The notes: generated from the letters alone by a model not told the origin. A stretch of DNA of 64,000 bases from Flaviflexus ciconiae (GCF_003971195.1 NZ_CP034593.1:558001-622000); one strand, 5' to 3'. Positions 49,680-59,518 are shown, counted from the stretch's first letter. Translations and numbers: made by a program.

Positions 49680-50801
49680 GTGACCATTCATCCCACAGGT
49701 GCCAATCGGCGACGGGGACCGTTCCGCGCAGGCGAACGCGTTCAGCTCACCGACGTTAAGGGCCGTAAGTACACGACTATGCTGACCGTCGATGGCTATT
49801 TCCAGTCGACACGTGGCAGGATCCGCCACAGCGAGATCATCGGCAAGCCGGAAGGCTCCGTTCTCGACACTCATGACGGCTACCGTCTCCTTGCGCTGCG
49901 TCCTCTAATCGGCGACTACGTCCTCTCGATGCCGAGGGGCGCCACCCCCATTTATCCCAAGGACGCCGCCCAGATCGTCTCCATTGCCGATATCTTCCCC
50001 GGGGCACGAGTCATCGAGGCGGGGGTCGGTTCGGGCGCTCTCTCACTTTCGCTGCTGGCCGCAATCGGGCCGGAGGGCTACCTACATTCGGTTGAGCGCA
50101 GGGAAGACTTCGCAGAAATTGCTGTCGCGAACGTTGAGAGCTGGTACGGGGACACAGAGCTTCCCTGGAAGGTAGAAATCGGTGATCTCGCAGAGGTCAT
50201 GGACGGCTTGGAAGCAGACAGTGTCGACCACGTTCTTCTCGACATGCTTGCCCCGTGGGAAAACCTCGACGGCGCCATGCGAATCCTGCGGCCGGGAGGT
50301 GTCATCCTTGCCTACGTGGCAACAACCACCCAGCTATCCCGGTTCGTCGAAGAAGTACGGCAAACCTTCTCCTTCACCGAGGTTGAGGCCACCGAAACCC
50401 TCGTCCGTACCTGGCATCTCGAGGGCCTCGCCGTGCGTCCCGATCACCGCATGGTTGCCCACACCGGTTTCCTCGTTGTCGCCCGCCGGCTCGCTCCCGA
50501 CACCGAACCGCTCCTGGAAAAGCGCCGACCCGCGAAACTCGCCTACTCGGACACCATGCCCTGGGAGGATCCAACCCTTGCTCCCATCGTGGAGCATGAG
50601 ATGGCACCGAAGAAGCTTCGCAGGGTGCTACGCGATGTTCGCCACCGTGCCCTCGTGGAAAAGACGGGCTCCTCCCACGGGATAGCTCCGACCGATCCGG
50701 GTGGAGGTGTCCCTGATGTTGAGGAAACACCAGAAGGTCAGTCGCGCGAGGACAAGCGGTCCGAGGACGAGAAGTCACAGGACGAACAGAATGAGAACTG
50801 A
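49680..50801 (+). CDS. trmI: tRNA (adenine(58)-N(1))-methyltransferase TrmI
   Basis: The 373-residue protein is a class I SAM-dependent methyltransferase that makes m1A58 in the tRNA T loop. The SAM-binding motif is VIEAGVGSGALSLSLLAAIG near residue 104; the N-terminal part has the substrate-binding PRGATPIYPKD and the C-terminal part DHRMVAHTGFLVVARR. About 70 residues of acidic, probably disordered sequence extend the C-terminus (EDKRSEDEKSQDEQNEN). The GTG at 49680 is chosen over an in-frame ATG at 49626, because the TAGACT hexamer precedes it and family members start at HPTGANRRRGPF. Confidence 0.9.
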   Translation: MTIHPTGANRRRGPFRAGERVQLTDVKGRKYTTMLTVDGYFQSTRGRIRHSEIIGKPEGSVLDTHDGYRLLALRPLIGDYVLSMPRGATPIYPKDAAQIVSIADIFPGARVIEAGVGSGALSLSLLAAIGPEGYLHSVERREDFAEIAVANVESWYGDTELPWKVEIGDLAEVMDGLEADSVDHVLLDMLAPWENLDGAMRILRPGGVILAYVATTTQLSRFVEEVRQTFSFTEVEATETLVRTWHLEGLAVRPDHRMVAHTGFLVVARRLAPDTEPLLEKRRPAKLAYSDTMPWEDPTLAPIVEHEMAPKKLRRVLRDVRHRALVEKTGSSHGIAPTDPGGGVPDVEETPEGQSREDKRSEDEKSQDEQNEN

Positions 50802-50884
50802 ACCAGTGGCCTATTCGGTGTGCTGTACTCCCGCGGGGCCTCTCAATATCTCCCGTGGGCGAGCTAGCCGCACGTGATTTGGGG

Positions 50885-50915
50885 TTGCACGTTCGAATTC
50901 CGGCCGCACGTGCAA
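50885..50915. promoter_or_regulatory. Inverted repeat upstream of arc, possible operator
   Basis: TTGCACGT (50885-50892) and ACGTGCAA (50908-50915) form a perfect 8-bp inverted repeat with a 15-base spacer. It lies in the 271-base gap between trmI and arc, and I do not recognise the regulator. Confidence 0.3.
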
Positions 50916-51072
50916 ATGACGTCCTTGCTGTTCCGCTCTGCGGTCGGAAAGTAGCCGATGGTCGGATCGGAGTATGGTCGTTGTTACGCATTTCCCGGCA
51001 GGCGTGTGCGACCGCACTTCGACAGCCCGCCCTGCCTGCGAGATACTGGGAAGAAATCACGAGAGGAAGTTG

Positions 51073-52725
51073 ATGAGCTCTGCAAGCAGCCTGACCGAGC
51101 AGGTGGCACTGCTGGCCAAGCAGAACGAGAAGCTCTCTGCCGCGCTCACGCGTGCGCGTGAGGAACTGGGGAAAATGGATGAGAGGCTCGAGCAGCTAGC
51201 ATCCCCTCCGAGCCCCTACGCCATCTTCCTCCAGGCTGGCACGAATGGCACCGCCGATGTTCTGATCGGCGGCCGCCCCATGAACGTGACGGTGGACAGG
51301 GGAGCGGGCGCACTGCGTCCGGGCCAGATCCTTCGCATGTCGGAGCAGCTTGTCGTCCTCGAGGGACTGGGCTTTCCCGAAACCGGTGACGTTGTCACCG
51401 CGAAGCTCGTTATCGATGGCAACCGGGTCCTCATCACCTCCAATCAGGTTGAGCACGTTGTCAGAATCGCCGATCCGCTGGTTTCTGCCGGTGTGCGTCC
51501 CGGCGACTCCCTGCGCGCCGACCTGACCTATGGATTTGCCTACGAGCTTCTCGAGCGTCCCGACGTTGAGGAGCTTCTGCTCGAAGAAATCCCGGACGTT
51601 TCCTACTCCGACATTGGTGGCCTGGGCTCCCAGATCGAACAGATCCGCGACACGGTTGAGCTGCCCTTTGAGCACCCCGAGCTCTATCGCGATCACGGCC
51701 TGAAACCGCCCAAGGGCGTGTTGCTCTACGGGCCTCCCGGATGTGGAAAGACACTGATCGCCAAGGCCGTGGCCACCTCGCTTGCCGAGACCTCGGGTGA
51801 TGATCGCGCCTACTTCCTGAATGTTAAGGGCCCCGAGCTTCTCGACAAATACGTGGGGGAAACCGAACGGCAGATCCGCGAGATCTTCGAGCGCGCCCGC
51901 GAACGTGCCTCCGGCGGATATCCGGTCATTGTGTTCTTTGACGAGATGGAGGCGTTGTTCCGCACGCGTGGGTCGGGCGTTTCTTCGGATGCTGAAACCA
52001 CGATCGTTCCCCAGCTTCTGGCTGAAATCGACGGCGTGGAAACCCTCGATAACGTTATCGTTATCGGCGCTTCCAACCGCGAGGACATGATCGATCCCGC
52101 GATCCTCCGCCCGGGCCGACTCGACGTAAAGATCAGAATCGAACGCCCCGACCGGAACGGCGCCACGGACATCATGGCGAAGTACCTGACGCCCGAACTG
52201 CCGATCCACGCGGATGAGATCGATGCCTACGGCTCGAAGGAGTCGGCTGTCAAGGCCATGACGAAGGCCGCTATCGATGCCCTCTTTAGCCGTGACGCTC
52301 GCACCGAATACGTGGAGATCACGTACGCCGATGGCGCGATGGAGACCCTGTACCTGTCCGACTTCGCCTCCGGCGCCATGATTGCCGGCCTCGTTGACCG
52401 TGCTAAGACATTCGCCATTAAGGACCTGCTCAATACGGGCGAGCGCGGCATCACCACCGATCACCTGCTTGAGGCTCTCGACCAGGAGATCCGGATGAAC
52501 GAGGATATTGCGGGAGTGACGAACCCAGACGATTGGGCTCGTATCAACGGACGCGCCACCAACCGCCGCATCACCTACGTTCGTTCGCTCGCGGGCCAGG
52601 CTGATTCTCGCAAACAGGCTGGGAAGACGAACTCCACTCCGGCACCCGCTGTAGCCTCAACAAACCCCGACATCGCCGACGCTGGCAACACCTATGAGGG
52701 CTTCGACCTGGGAGGGAAACTGTGA
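51073..52725 (+). CDS. arc: ARC (Mpa-type) AAA+ ATPase of the Pup system
   Basis: The 550-residue protein has the ARC order: an N-terminal coiled coil (about residues 5-45) that binds Pup, two OB-like domains (about 50-160), then an AAA+ domain with Walker A GPPGCGKT near 220, Walker [11 protein letters not shown] near 287 and a second-region arginine finger motif. ARC/Mpa forms a hexamer that unfolds pupylated proteins. In mycobacteria its C-terminal hydrophobic-Tyr-X tail docks to the 20S proteasome. Here the end is FDLGGKL with no such tail, and no prcB/prcA gene lies beside it. GAGGAAG precedes the ATG. The stop overlaps dop by four bases. Confidence 0.93.
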   Translation: MSSASSLTEQVALLAKQNEKLSAALTRAREELGKMDERLEQLASPPSPYAIFLQAGTNGTADVLIGGRPMNVTVDRGAGALRPGQILRMSEQLVVLEGLGFPETGDVVTAKLVIDGNRVLITSNQVEHVVRIADPLVSAGVRPGDSLRADLTYGFAYELLERPDVEELLLEEIPDVSYSDIGGLGSQIEQIRDTVELPFEHPELYRDHGLKPPKGVLLYGPPGCGKTLIAKAVATSLAETSGDDRAYFLNVKGPELLDKYVGETERQIREIFERARERASGGYPVIVFFDEMEALFRTRGSGVSSDAETTIVPQLLAEIDGVETLDNVIVIGASNREDMIDPAILRPGRLDVKIRIERPDRNGATDIMAKYLTPELPIHADEIDAYGSKESAVKAMTKAAIDALFSRDARTEYVEITYADGAMETLYLSDFASGAMIAGLVDRAKTFAIKDLLNTGERGITTDHLLEALDQEIRMNEDIAGVTNPDDWARINGRATNRRITYVRSLAGQADSRKQAGKTNSTPAPAVASTNPDIADAGNTYEGFDLGGKL

Positions 52726-54281
52726 CAGTTAAGCGCGTTATTGGCACGGAGACCGAGTTCGGGATCCTGTCGTCAACACCGTTCAATCCGATCCGGTTCT
52801 CAGCACAGCTCGTTGACGCTTATGCGGCAGCTGGCGCGGCTAGCCCGTCCGGTCCTATTCGCTGGGACTACCGCGGCGAGGACCCGCTGAACGATGCTCG
52901 CGGTTTTAGGATCGACCGGGCCGCTGCCGATCCCTCTCAGCTCACCGACAATCCCGATTCACTGGCACCGTCTGGTCCGGTGTCGGTGAGACGCCCCAGC
53001 GACGTTGAGCTCGCCATGCCGCGGGCGTCGAACACGGTTCTCACGAACGGTGCCAGGTTCTACGTGGACCATGCTCACCCGGAATACTCGGGGCCGGAAA
53101 CCCTCGGTCCACTCGATGCTGTTCTGTACGACAGGGCCGGCGAGCATATCGCGAGGGATGCGATGCAGTTGGCCAGCCAGGACGGCAACGACTACATCGT
53201 CTACAAGAACAACGTCGATGGGAAGGGTGCCACCTACGGCGCCCACGAGAACTATCTTGTCGACCGTTCAGTTGACTTCGATGACCTTGTTGGCGCCCTT
53301 ATTCCATTCTTCGTGACACGCCCGGTCCTGTGCGGTGCCGGCAGGGTCGGCCTCGGTCAGCGCTCCGAGGAACCGGGCTACCAGATTTCCCAGCGCGCCG
53401 ACTATGTCGAGAACGACATTGGCCTGGAAACAACCTTTAACCGCCCGATCATCAACACCCGCGATGAGCCGCATGCTGCGTCACAGTGGCGGCGCCTGCA
53501 CGTGATCGGCGGGGATGCGAACCTGTTCGACTATTCGAACTTCCTCAAGTTTGGAACGACATCCGCCGTCCTCTGGCTGATTGAGAACGGGGGAGCGGAT
53601 CTTGAAATGGATTCGCTTGCGATCGCCGATCCCGTCTTTGAAACAACGGAGGTTTCCTGGGACCTGTCGCTGACACACCAGATTGCCCTCCGGGACGGTA
53701 GTTCCGCCACGGCCCTCGACATCCAGGCTCACTACGCACGGATGTGCCGCACCGCGATGGAAAAAGCCGGTATAGTCGACGACGAAACACTTCTTCTCCT
53801 CGACACCTGGGACGAGGTCATTGAGCTCTTGCGCAACGATATTTTCTCCGCCGCAAGCAAGGTTGAGTGGGTTGCGAAGTATCAGATGCTGCAGGCACTG
53901 AAGTCCCGCGGAGATTTGGCTTGGGACGATCCGAAACTTGTTGCCTTCGATCTCCAGTGGCACGACCTGAGGGCCGGACGATCCATTGTTGACCGGCTTG
54001 ACCAGGCAGCGCGGATCGATAGGCTGTTTACCCCCGATCAGGTAAAACGGGCCGCCACCGTCCCACCGGAAAATACCCGGGCCTTTGTGCGCGGCACGTT
54101 GATCGCGAACTTCCCCGGCAAGGTCCATGCCGCCGCATGGGATTCGGTGACCGTCGACAACGGCGAAGAGTCGCTCCTGCGGATCCCGACGCTCAACCCG
54201 CTGGCAGGGACCAAAGAACTGGTTGGAGAAGCCGTTGCGGCCCCAACCATCAATAATTTTCTTGAAAGATTGAGAGGATAG
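52722..54281 (+). CDS. dop: Depupylase / Pup deamidase Dop
   Basis: The 519-residue protein is a glutamine-synthetase-like enzyme. It opens [17 protein letters not shown] with the ATP/Mg Glu residues, and has the Dop-loop region absent in PafA near residue 40-80. Dop deamidates the C-terminal Gln of Pup to Glu and also removes Pup from substrates. Both steps are needed here, because the Pup gene downstream ends in Gly-Gly-Gln. The GTG start overlaps the arc stop codon (GTGA), and pup starts 2 bases after dop. Confidence 0.93.
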   Translation: MTVKRVIGTETEFGILSSTPFNPIRFSAQLVDAYAAAGAASPSGPIRWDYRGEDPLNDARGFRIDRAAADPSQLTDNPDSLAPSGPVSVRRPSDVELAMPRASNTVLTNGARFYVDHAHPEYSGPETLGPLDAVLYDRAGEHIARDAMQLASQDGNDYIVYKNNVDGKGATYGAHENYLVDRSVDFDDLVGALIPFFVTRPVLCGAGRVGLGQRSEEPGYQISQRADYVENDIGLETTFNRPIINTRDEPHAASQWRRLHVIGGDANLFDYSNFLKFGTTSAVLWLIENGGADLEMDSLAIADPVFETTEVSWDLSLTHQIALRDGSSATALDIQAHYARMCRTAMEKAGIVDDETLLLLDTWDEVIELLRNDIFSAASKVEWVAKYQMLQALKSRGDLAWDDPKLVAFDLQWHDLRAGRSIVDRLDQAARIDRLFTPDQVKRAATVPPENTRAFVRGTLIANFPGKVHAAAWDSVTVDNGEESLLRIPTLNPLAGTKELVGEAVAAPTINNFLERLRG

Positions 54282-54283
54282 CT

Positions 54284-54457
54284 ATGCAGGAACGCATCAG
54301 CAAGCAGAGCCAGAAGCAGGTAAATGCACCGCAGGAGGTTGAGGCGAAGCAGCTCCAGCACCAGGGTATCGACTCCCTTCTCGATGAGATCGACACCGTT
54401 CTTGAAACCAATGCTGAGGCCTTTGTTCAAGGCTTCGTCCAAAAGGGCGGACAGTGA
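54284..54457 (+). CDS. pup: Prokaryotic ubiquitin-like protein Pup
   Basis: The 57-residue protein is disordered and helical in part, with Glu/Gln-rich sequence (QERISKQSQKQVNAPQEVEA) and ends AFVQGFVQKGGQ. Pup is attached by its C-terminal Glu to lysines of target proteins. The Gly-Gly-Gln end is the form that Dop must first deamidate. It lies between dop and pafA, and its TGA overlaps the pafA GTG (GTGA). GAGAGGAT precedes its ATG. Confidence 0.95.
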   Translation: MQERISKQSQKQVNAPQEVEAKQLQHQGIDSLLDEIDTVLETNAEAFVQGFVQKGGQ

Positions 54458-55836
54458 TCCCGAAGCGCGTCATGGGAGTGGAGACCGAGTACGGTCTCAC
54501 GACCGCCACGACGACCGGGGCTCCGTCCTCGCTCACGCCCGAGGATGCTGCCCAGCGGCTCTTCAAGAGGATCGTGGAGTGGGGCAGGTCGACAAACACC
54601 TTCCTGACGAACGGTTCCCGCCTCTATCTTGACGTTGGAGCACACCCCGAGTTCGCATCGGCCGAATGCGATTCGATTGCGGACCTGGTGGCAATGGACC
54701 GGGCAGGCGACCTGATCTTCCAGTCAATGGTGGACGAAGCTAACCGGGGGCTCGAGGCGGAGGACATGCCCGAGCGAATCCACCTCATCAAGAACAACGT
54801 GGACTCGGCCGGTAACTCGTTCGGATGCCACGAGAACTATCTGATTCGCCGACGCAGGGACTTCCGTGCCCGCGTTGATTCCCTTGTCCCGTTCTTCATC
54901 ACCCGTCAGGTCCTCACCGGAGCCGGTCACATTCGCAAGCAACCCGGGGGAGCGGTCTATGAGATCTCGCAGCGTGCGGACCAAATGTGGGACGCCATAT
55001 CGTCAGCATCGACGAGGTCCCGCCCGATCGTGAACACGCGCGACGAGCCGCACGGTGACATTGAGAAGTACCGGCGCATGCATGTCATTGTGGGCGACTC
55101 CAACATGTCCCAAACCTCAACGGCGCTGAAGTTTGCAACTACCGAGATGCTGCTCGTCATGATCGAAGACGGGGTCATCATGCCGGACCTCAAACTCCAA
55201 GACCCGATGCGCTCAATCAGGGAAATCTCCCACGACGTGAGCCTCAAAACCACGGTCGAGCTGGAGAACGGTCGCATGCGGACGGCACTGCAGATTCAGC
55301 GGGAATTCGCGGAAGCAGCGCACAACCACTACGAAAGGCAGGGTTACTTCGCGGACCTGGATGACACTCGCTCAGCGATGGTGACGCTCTGGATCGAAGC
55401 ACTTGACCGCCTGGAAGAGGGCGATCTTGACAGCCTGTCGACGAAGCTCGACTGGATCGCGAAGCACAACATTCTCGAGCGCTACCGGACCAAGGGCGGC
55501 CTGACGTGGGACGATCCTCGGCTCACCCGCCTCGAGTTTGCCTACCACGACCTGTCACCCGCAGCGGGCCTGGCAACGTCGATGGAAAAGCAGGGGCTAC
55601 TCGAAAGCGTTGTCACCGAGGAAGCGGTACACCACGCGATTGATAATCCGCCGGCAACCACGCGAGCTGCTCTACGCGGACGCTTCGTCGGGGCGGCTTC
55701 CGAGGCGCGCCGAGACTTCATGGTCGACTGGATGAATCTGCGACTTCTTGAAGCTGATGGTGCCCGTACCGTGATTCTTAAGGATCCGTTCTCGCCCGTC
55801 GATGAACGAGTGGATGAGCTCCTGGAGCAGGTGTGA
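54454..55836 (+). CDS. pafA: Pup--protein ligase PafA
   Basis: The 460-residue protein is a glutamine-synthetase-like ligase that uses ATP to join the C-terminal Glu of Pup to target Lys residues. It opens RVMGVETEYGLTTATTTG with the active-site Glu residues, then NTFLTNGSRLYLDVGAHPEF and later NTRDEPHGD, as in other PafA. It starts with a GTG that overlaps pup, completing an arc-dop-pup-pafA operon without proteasome core genes. Its last bases overlap the FKBP lipoprotein start (GTGA). Confidence 0.95.
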   Translation: MIPKRVMGVETEYGLTTATTTGAPSSLTPEDAAQRLFKRIVEWGRSTNTFLTNGSRLYLDVGAHPEFASAECDSIADLVAMDRAGDLIFQSMVDEANRGLEAEDMPERIHLIKNNVDSAGNSFGCHENYLIRRRRDFRARVDSLVPFFITRQVLTGAGHIRKQPGGAVYEISQRADQMWDAISSASTRSRPIVNTRDEPHGDIEKYRRMHVIVGDSNMSQTSTALKFATTEMLLVMIEDGVIMPDLKLQDPMRSIREISHDVSLKTTVELENGRMRTALQIQREFAEAAHNHYERQGYFADLDDTRSAMVTLWIEALDRLEEGDLDSLSTKLDWIAKHNILERYRTKGGLTWDDPRLTRLEFAYHDLSPAAGLATSMEKQGLLESVVTEEAVHHAIDNPPATTRAALRGRFVGAASEARRDFMVDWMNLRLLEADGARTVILKDPFSPVDERVDELLEQV

Positions 55837-56701
55837 GGAAAACCCTCGCCGTCTTTCTCCTGATCACCCTCGGGGCCTGCTCGCAGGCTCCGGAGGAAGC
55901 TGACACGGGGAGGAGACTCCGTACTCGGTGAGCTTCTTTGGAGAGCTTGGCAACCCCCACTTTCGTTCTTTCGAAGGAGATATTCCTGATAATCGGGAGG
56001 AGAGCATAGATGTTGAGGGCGAAGGTCGGGAAGTAGTACCCGATGCAACCATCCTCTACACCGCCGCCTCATTCACGGACCGGGGACAGGTTCTCGTTGA
56101 ACCCACCGGCCCCGTCCTGGGCAAAGCCGAAGACGCTCCAATCGACGTTGTGGGAATAACGGAGGGCTCCAGAGTCCTGCAGATTAATCCCCAAGAGACC
56201 GGCGCAGAGATCGTCGTCATCGACATCCACCACACAACAGCGCAGGGCGAGGAACGCGAGATAGCGGGAACAGCTTCCATCACCGTCGGTGACGACGGTG
56301 TCCCAACCCTTGGTTCATCTGAACCGGTCGAACAGCTTTCGACTTCGATAGCCATTCGCGGCGCCGGTGCCCAGGTTGCCGCTGATGACCACATCTATCT
56401 CCAGTACTCGCTGTACGAGGCGGAGACAGGCGAACTCATCGACACGACCTGGCCCGCCAGCCCAATCCTGCTGGATCTTGAGGGGACCATGGAAGGCTTG
56501 CAAACCGGTATCGCTGAAGCCCCGGTTGGCTCACGCCTGCTCATTCAGATTCCGGCTCACCAAGCCCAGGGAACCGACGACCTCATCGCTATCGTCGACA
56601 TCCTTGCTGTCCACGAGGACGAAGACGTCGACGACGACATGGAGAGTGAACCGACGAGCACGTCGGAGCCGACAGAGCTGTCGTCTACTGAGGGCGAATA
56701 G
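55833..56701 (+). pseudogene. FKBP-type peptidyl-prolyl isomerase lipoprotein, apparent frameshift
   Basis: The N-terminal piece, from a GTG that overlaps the pafA stop, is a lipoprotein signal (VRKTLAVFLLITLGACSQ, lipobox LGAC). It ends in a stop after 32 codons. The rest, in another frame, is a two-domain FKBP-like protein opening GELGNPHFRSFEGD and with ADDHIYLQYSLYEAETGELIDTTW near the second domain. The break is at the four-G run 55907-55910. Adding one G joins EEADTG to EETPYSVSFFGEL and gives a 289-residue lipoprotein. Such FKBP lipoproteins follow pafA in other actinobacteria. The gene is thus either intact with one sequencing indel, or a real loss of function. Confidence 0.8.
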
Positions 56702-56867
56702 CCTCGTCAGCGCACATCTACCCTTTGCCGAAGGCTCCTGGGACAGTGTGAGCGGTGATCTGACAATGCTTAGGAACAGTAATTGATGTGGTGATCAAGT
56801 TTACTGATTCCTGCCAATGAACACCGCAGGTTTATGGAAGATCCGTGAGGTCCTTACCATCATCCAA

Positions 56868-56903
56868 GAAGGTCGGGAGCGTGAATGTGCGCTCCCGACC
56901 TTC
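56868..56903. terminator. Perfect bidirectional terminator between FKBP and ctaA genes
   Basis: GAAGGTCGGGAGCG (56868-56881) pairs perfectly with CGCTCCCGACCTTC (56890-56903), with an 8-base loop. It lies between two convergent genes and is followed by pyrimidines in both directions. Confidence 0.75.
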
Positions 56904-56945
56904 TCTGTGGATCTAAAATTTAGTGCGTTGAAGTACCGCCTTGAA

Positions 56946-57875
56946 CTACGCGGTGACAGTCTCCTTGACCTCAGCTTCGACTCGCGGGTGAAGGGCGCTT
57001 GCTCCCCAAGCCACTGCCATGACCAGCAGGGAGGCGAGGAACATGTGGGTGAGGACGAGGGCCTCGGGCAGGTTTGTAAGGTGCTGGACGTAACCGACAA
57101 CGCCCTCTGCGATAGTGATCGCCATGATGAGCCCCCAGGCTTTCACCGCGGTTGCCGACTCGGGGCTGGGGCTGGTCTTTGCGTGACGGATGACGAGAAC
57201 GAGTCCAATCATGGCGACGAGGGTGAAGAGCCAGGCGGATAGGGAATGGAGGCGGGTGATAGCTACCGTGTCCATGGCCCACCGGTAGGGTGCTTCATCA
57301 TCGCCCGAGTGCGGACCCGCGCCGGTGACGATAACACCGAGGATAACGAGGACAGCAGAGGTAAGTCCGATAGCTGCCGTGAGGATTTTTGCCCCCGGGA
57401 ACGGGAGTTTGGGTGCGGTGTCGGGGTGATCGATTCGCCACACGAGGTAGGCGGATATGGCGACGAGTCCCAGCGAGATCAGCATGTGGCTACCAACGAC
57501 AGCGGGATGTAGGTCAACCAAAACGGTGATGCCACCGACGACTGCCTGGATGGCGATGCCGATAAGGGGGAGCCAGGCGAGCTTCTTTATCTGGGGACGC
57601 GAGGCCGTGGGCTGGCGCTTGTAGACAGCGATCAACAGCAGAACGGCAATGACAGTAAGAACGCCTGTCAGGGTCCGGTTGCCGAACTCGATGTAGGGGT
57701 GAATCGAGGACTCTTCCTGGAACTGGGGTGTGAACTGGCCGGGCTCGCACAGCGGCCATTGGGAGCAGCCCAGCCCCGATCCTGTCAGGCGGACAAGCCC
57801 GCCGGTGACTATGATGCCGATCTGTGCGATGAGGTTCGCGATCGAAAGGTTGCGGGTGGTTCTGTCGACGTGCAT
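56946..57875 (-). CDS. ctaA: Heme A synthase CtaA
   Basis: The 309-residue protein has eight TM segments. The first extracellular loop has the Cys pair TGSGLGCSQWPLCEPGQF, a feature of Gram-positive CtaA, and His ligands occur in NRTLTG... and later TRLHSLSAW. It converts heme O to heme A for aa3-type cytochrome oxidase. The SURF1 gene at 2668-3588 serves the same oxidase. It is the last gene of a minus-strand operon that starts with an ABC exporter at 59506, and begins 6 bases after the permease gene ends. Confidence 0.93.
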   Translation of the reverse strand: MHVDRTTRNLSIANLIAQIGIIVTGGLVRLTGSGLGCSQWPLCEPGQFTPQFQEESSIHPYIEFGNRTLTGVLTVIAVLLLIAVYKRQPTASRPQIKKLAWLPLIGIAIQAVVGGITVLVDLHPAVVGSHMLISLGLVAISAYLVWRIDHPDTAPKLPFPGAKILTAAIGLTSAVLVILGVIVTGAGPHSGDDEAPYRWAMDTVAITRLHSLSAWLFTLVAMIGLVLVIRHAKTSPSPESATAVKAWGLIMAITIAEGVVGYVQHLTNLPEALVLTHMFLASLLVMAVAWGASALHPRVEAEVKETVTA

Positions 57876-57881
57876 GCTTTC

Positions 57882-58601
57882 CTACTTCGTGTCCCAGCGG
57901 AAGCGGGAGGCAGCAAGTAGGCCCCCGCCCACTGCCCATCCTCCCAGAACAAGGATGTGTTTAATAATGGGTTCGCCCGAACCGAGGTTGCGAAGTCCCT
58001 CACCAAGGGCGCCGGGCGGAGTGAACTCAACGATCGCACCCCACCAGGACGGGTACTCGGATGCTGGGATGATGATTGCGCCAAGACCCGCCATGACGAT
58101 CCACAGGGTGTTCGCAAGGGCGAGAACGGCTTCGGGCTTGAGGGTGCCCCCGATGAGGAGGCCGAGCCCGAGGAATGCGGCGAGGCCCAGCACCATGAAT
58201 GCGAGTCCGGGCAGAAGTACGCCGACAGTGAAGCCAAGGCCCAGGAATGCTCCGACAATCGCGAGCACGGCGGCCTGGATGAGAGCAACGATGGCGATGG
58301 CACCGAGCTTGCCTGCGAAGAGACCTTTCGGGCCGAGTGGCGTGGTTGCCAGCATGCGGAGCACGCCCCACCTGCGGTCGAAGGCGACGGCAATGGCTTG
58401 CGAGGTGAAACCGGTTGATGCCCAGGCGAGGGCCAGCGAGGATGCGAACGCCATGTCAACATCCATGGCTCCCGACGGGCTGAACGACACGTTCGTGAGA
58501 ACGATGAGTGCCGCGACGGGAATGATGATGTTGAGCAGTGCCTGCTCGCCGTTCCGGAGTATCGTCGCCGTTTCAAAGCGGGTCTGGGCTAGGACGGTCA
58601 C
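57882..58601 (-). CDS. ABC-2 type transporter permease
   Basis: The 239-residue protein has six TM segments of the ABC-2 type (FKxR-like start LAQTRFETATILRNGEQAL, then AFDRRWGVLRMLATTPLG before TM3). It pairs with the ATPase encoded upstream, overlapping it by four bases (ATGA). The pair is an efflux-type exporter of the DrrAB form. Its substrate is unknown, and location before ctaA suggests a heme-pathway or membrane role, but this is inference. Confidence 0.88.
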   Translation of the reverse strand: MTVLAQTRFETATILRNGEQALLNIIIPVAALIVLTNVSFSPSGAMDVDMAFASSLALAWASTGFTSQAIAVAFDRRWGVLRMLATTPLGPKGLFAGKLGAIAIVALIQAAVLAIVGAFLGLGFTVGVLLPGLAFMVLGLAAFLGLGLLIGGTLKPEAVLALANTLWIVMAGLGAIIIPASEYPSWWGAIVEFTPPGALGEGLRNLGSGEPIIKHILVLGGWAVGGGLLAASRFRWDTK

Positions 58602-59506
58602 TGGACCTCCACGAGATCGAAGTACAGGTCCTCGAGCGACCGGGGACGCAGGGAAACACTCACCGTGTTGATGGCATGACGATCGAGAGCGGCCGCAACC
58701 TTCGCAAGATCGCCAGGGGTTGCGGGGTTCTTACCGAAGATCTCCAGCTGGTCGCCCCTGCCGAGGAACTCGTAGCCCGGCAAATCGGGGGAGAGGATCT
58801 GCCGCAGCGTTTCCGCATGAGCTCCCTCGATCCACATGGAACGACCACCGAGGAGTTCGCTTGCGGGACCATCGGCAATGATCGTTCCGTCCCTCATGAC
58901 GATCACCTGATCGGCAAGGGTCTCCGCCTCGTCCATGAGGTGGGTGGTGAGAACCACCGTGGTACCCGATGCGGCGAGGTTTCTGATCATGCCGTGGAGG
59001 GTGCGGCGGGAGGCCGGGTCCATGCCGGCAGAGGGCTCATCGAGGAATACCAAATCCGGATTTCCCACCAGGGCACATGCGAGCGACAGGCGTTGGCGCT
59101 GCCCGCCGGACAGGTGCCGGACCTTTGTTTTGGAATGATCGGTGAGTTCAAGCAGGTCTAAGAGCTCGCGGACGTCCCTGGTGTTTCGATGAAGTTTGGA
59201 GATGTGGGAAAGCACGGCAGCGGCGGTGGGAGCCTGGGGTAGGCCGCCGTCCTGAAGCATGACCCCGACGCGCCTCCGGATCTCCGCATCGCCTGCGACG
59301 CGATCCAGCCCAAGCAGAGAGATGGTGCCCGAGACGGGGGTGCGCAAACCCTCGCAACTCTCGATCGTGGTGGTCTTGCCGGCTCCGTTCGGTCCGAGTA
59401 TTGCCGCTATCGTCCCGCGGGCAACGGAGAACGAAACATCATCGACGACGGTCTTGTCTCCATAGGACATCGTGAGGTTCTGGACCTCGAGCGCGGACTC
59501 GATCAT
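58598..59506 (-). CDS. ABC transporter ATP-binding protein (DrrA-type)
   Basis: The 302-residue ATPase has Walker A GPNGAGKT near residue 42, signature HLSGGQRQRLS near 136 and VFLDEPSAGMDP near 156, then a C-terminal regulatory domain of about 80 residues. The DrrA-like C-terminal part is typical of exporter ATPases. The ATG at 59506 is chosen over an upstream in-frame start because TACAAT lies exactly 6 bases upstream. It heads an operon with the ABC-2 permease and ctaA, and is divergent from sufR. Confidence 0.9.
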   Translation of the reverse strand: MIESALEVQNLTMSYGDKTVVDDVSFSVARGTIAAILGPNGAGKTTTIESCEGLRTPVSGTISLLGLDRVAGDAEIRRRVGVMLQDGGLPQAPTAAAVLSHISKLHRNTRDVRELLDLLELTDHSKTKVRHLSGGQRQRLSLACALVGNPDLVFLDEPSAGMDPASRRTLHGMIRNLAASGTTVVLTTHLMDEAETLADQVIVMRDGTIIADGPASELLGGRSMWIEGAHAETLRQILSPDLPGYEFLGRGDQLEIFGKNPATPGDLAKVAAALDRHAINTVSVSLRPRSLEDLYFDLVEVQ

Positions 59507-59512
59507 TGCCCC

Positions 59513-59518
59513 ATTGTA
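59513..59518 (-). promoter_or_regulatory. -10 hexamer of a probable leaderless promoter (ABC ATPase/ctaA operon)
   Basis: On the minus strand TACAAT is followed by 6 bases and the ATG at 59506. TACAAT is a good sigma-70-like -10 and decides this start. Confidence 0.6.

Noticed and set aside
50885..50915. A second LexA box near arc (GTTCGAATTC)
   Set aside because: It lacks the TCGAAC half at the right spacing; only the box at 17641 fits the consensus.
51196..52464. A 422-codon minus-strand ORF across arc
   Set aside because: Antisense to a clear AAA+ ATPase, with no ribosome site or known domain.
51073..56701. Proteasome core genes prcB/prcA
   Set aside because: I looked between and around the Pup genes and found none. 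Absence from this window does not show absence from the genome.
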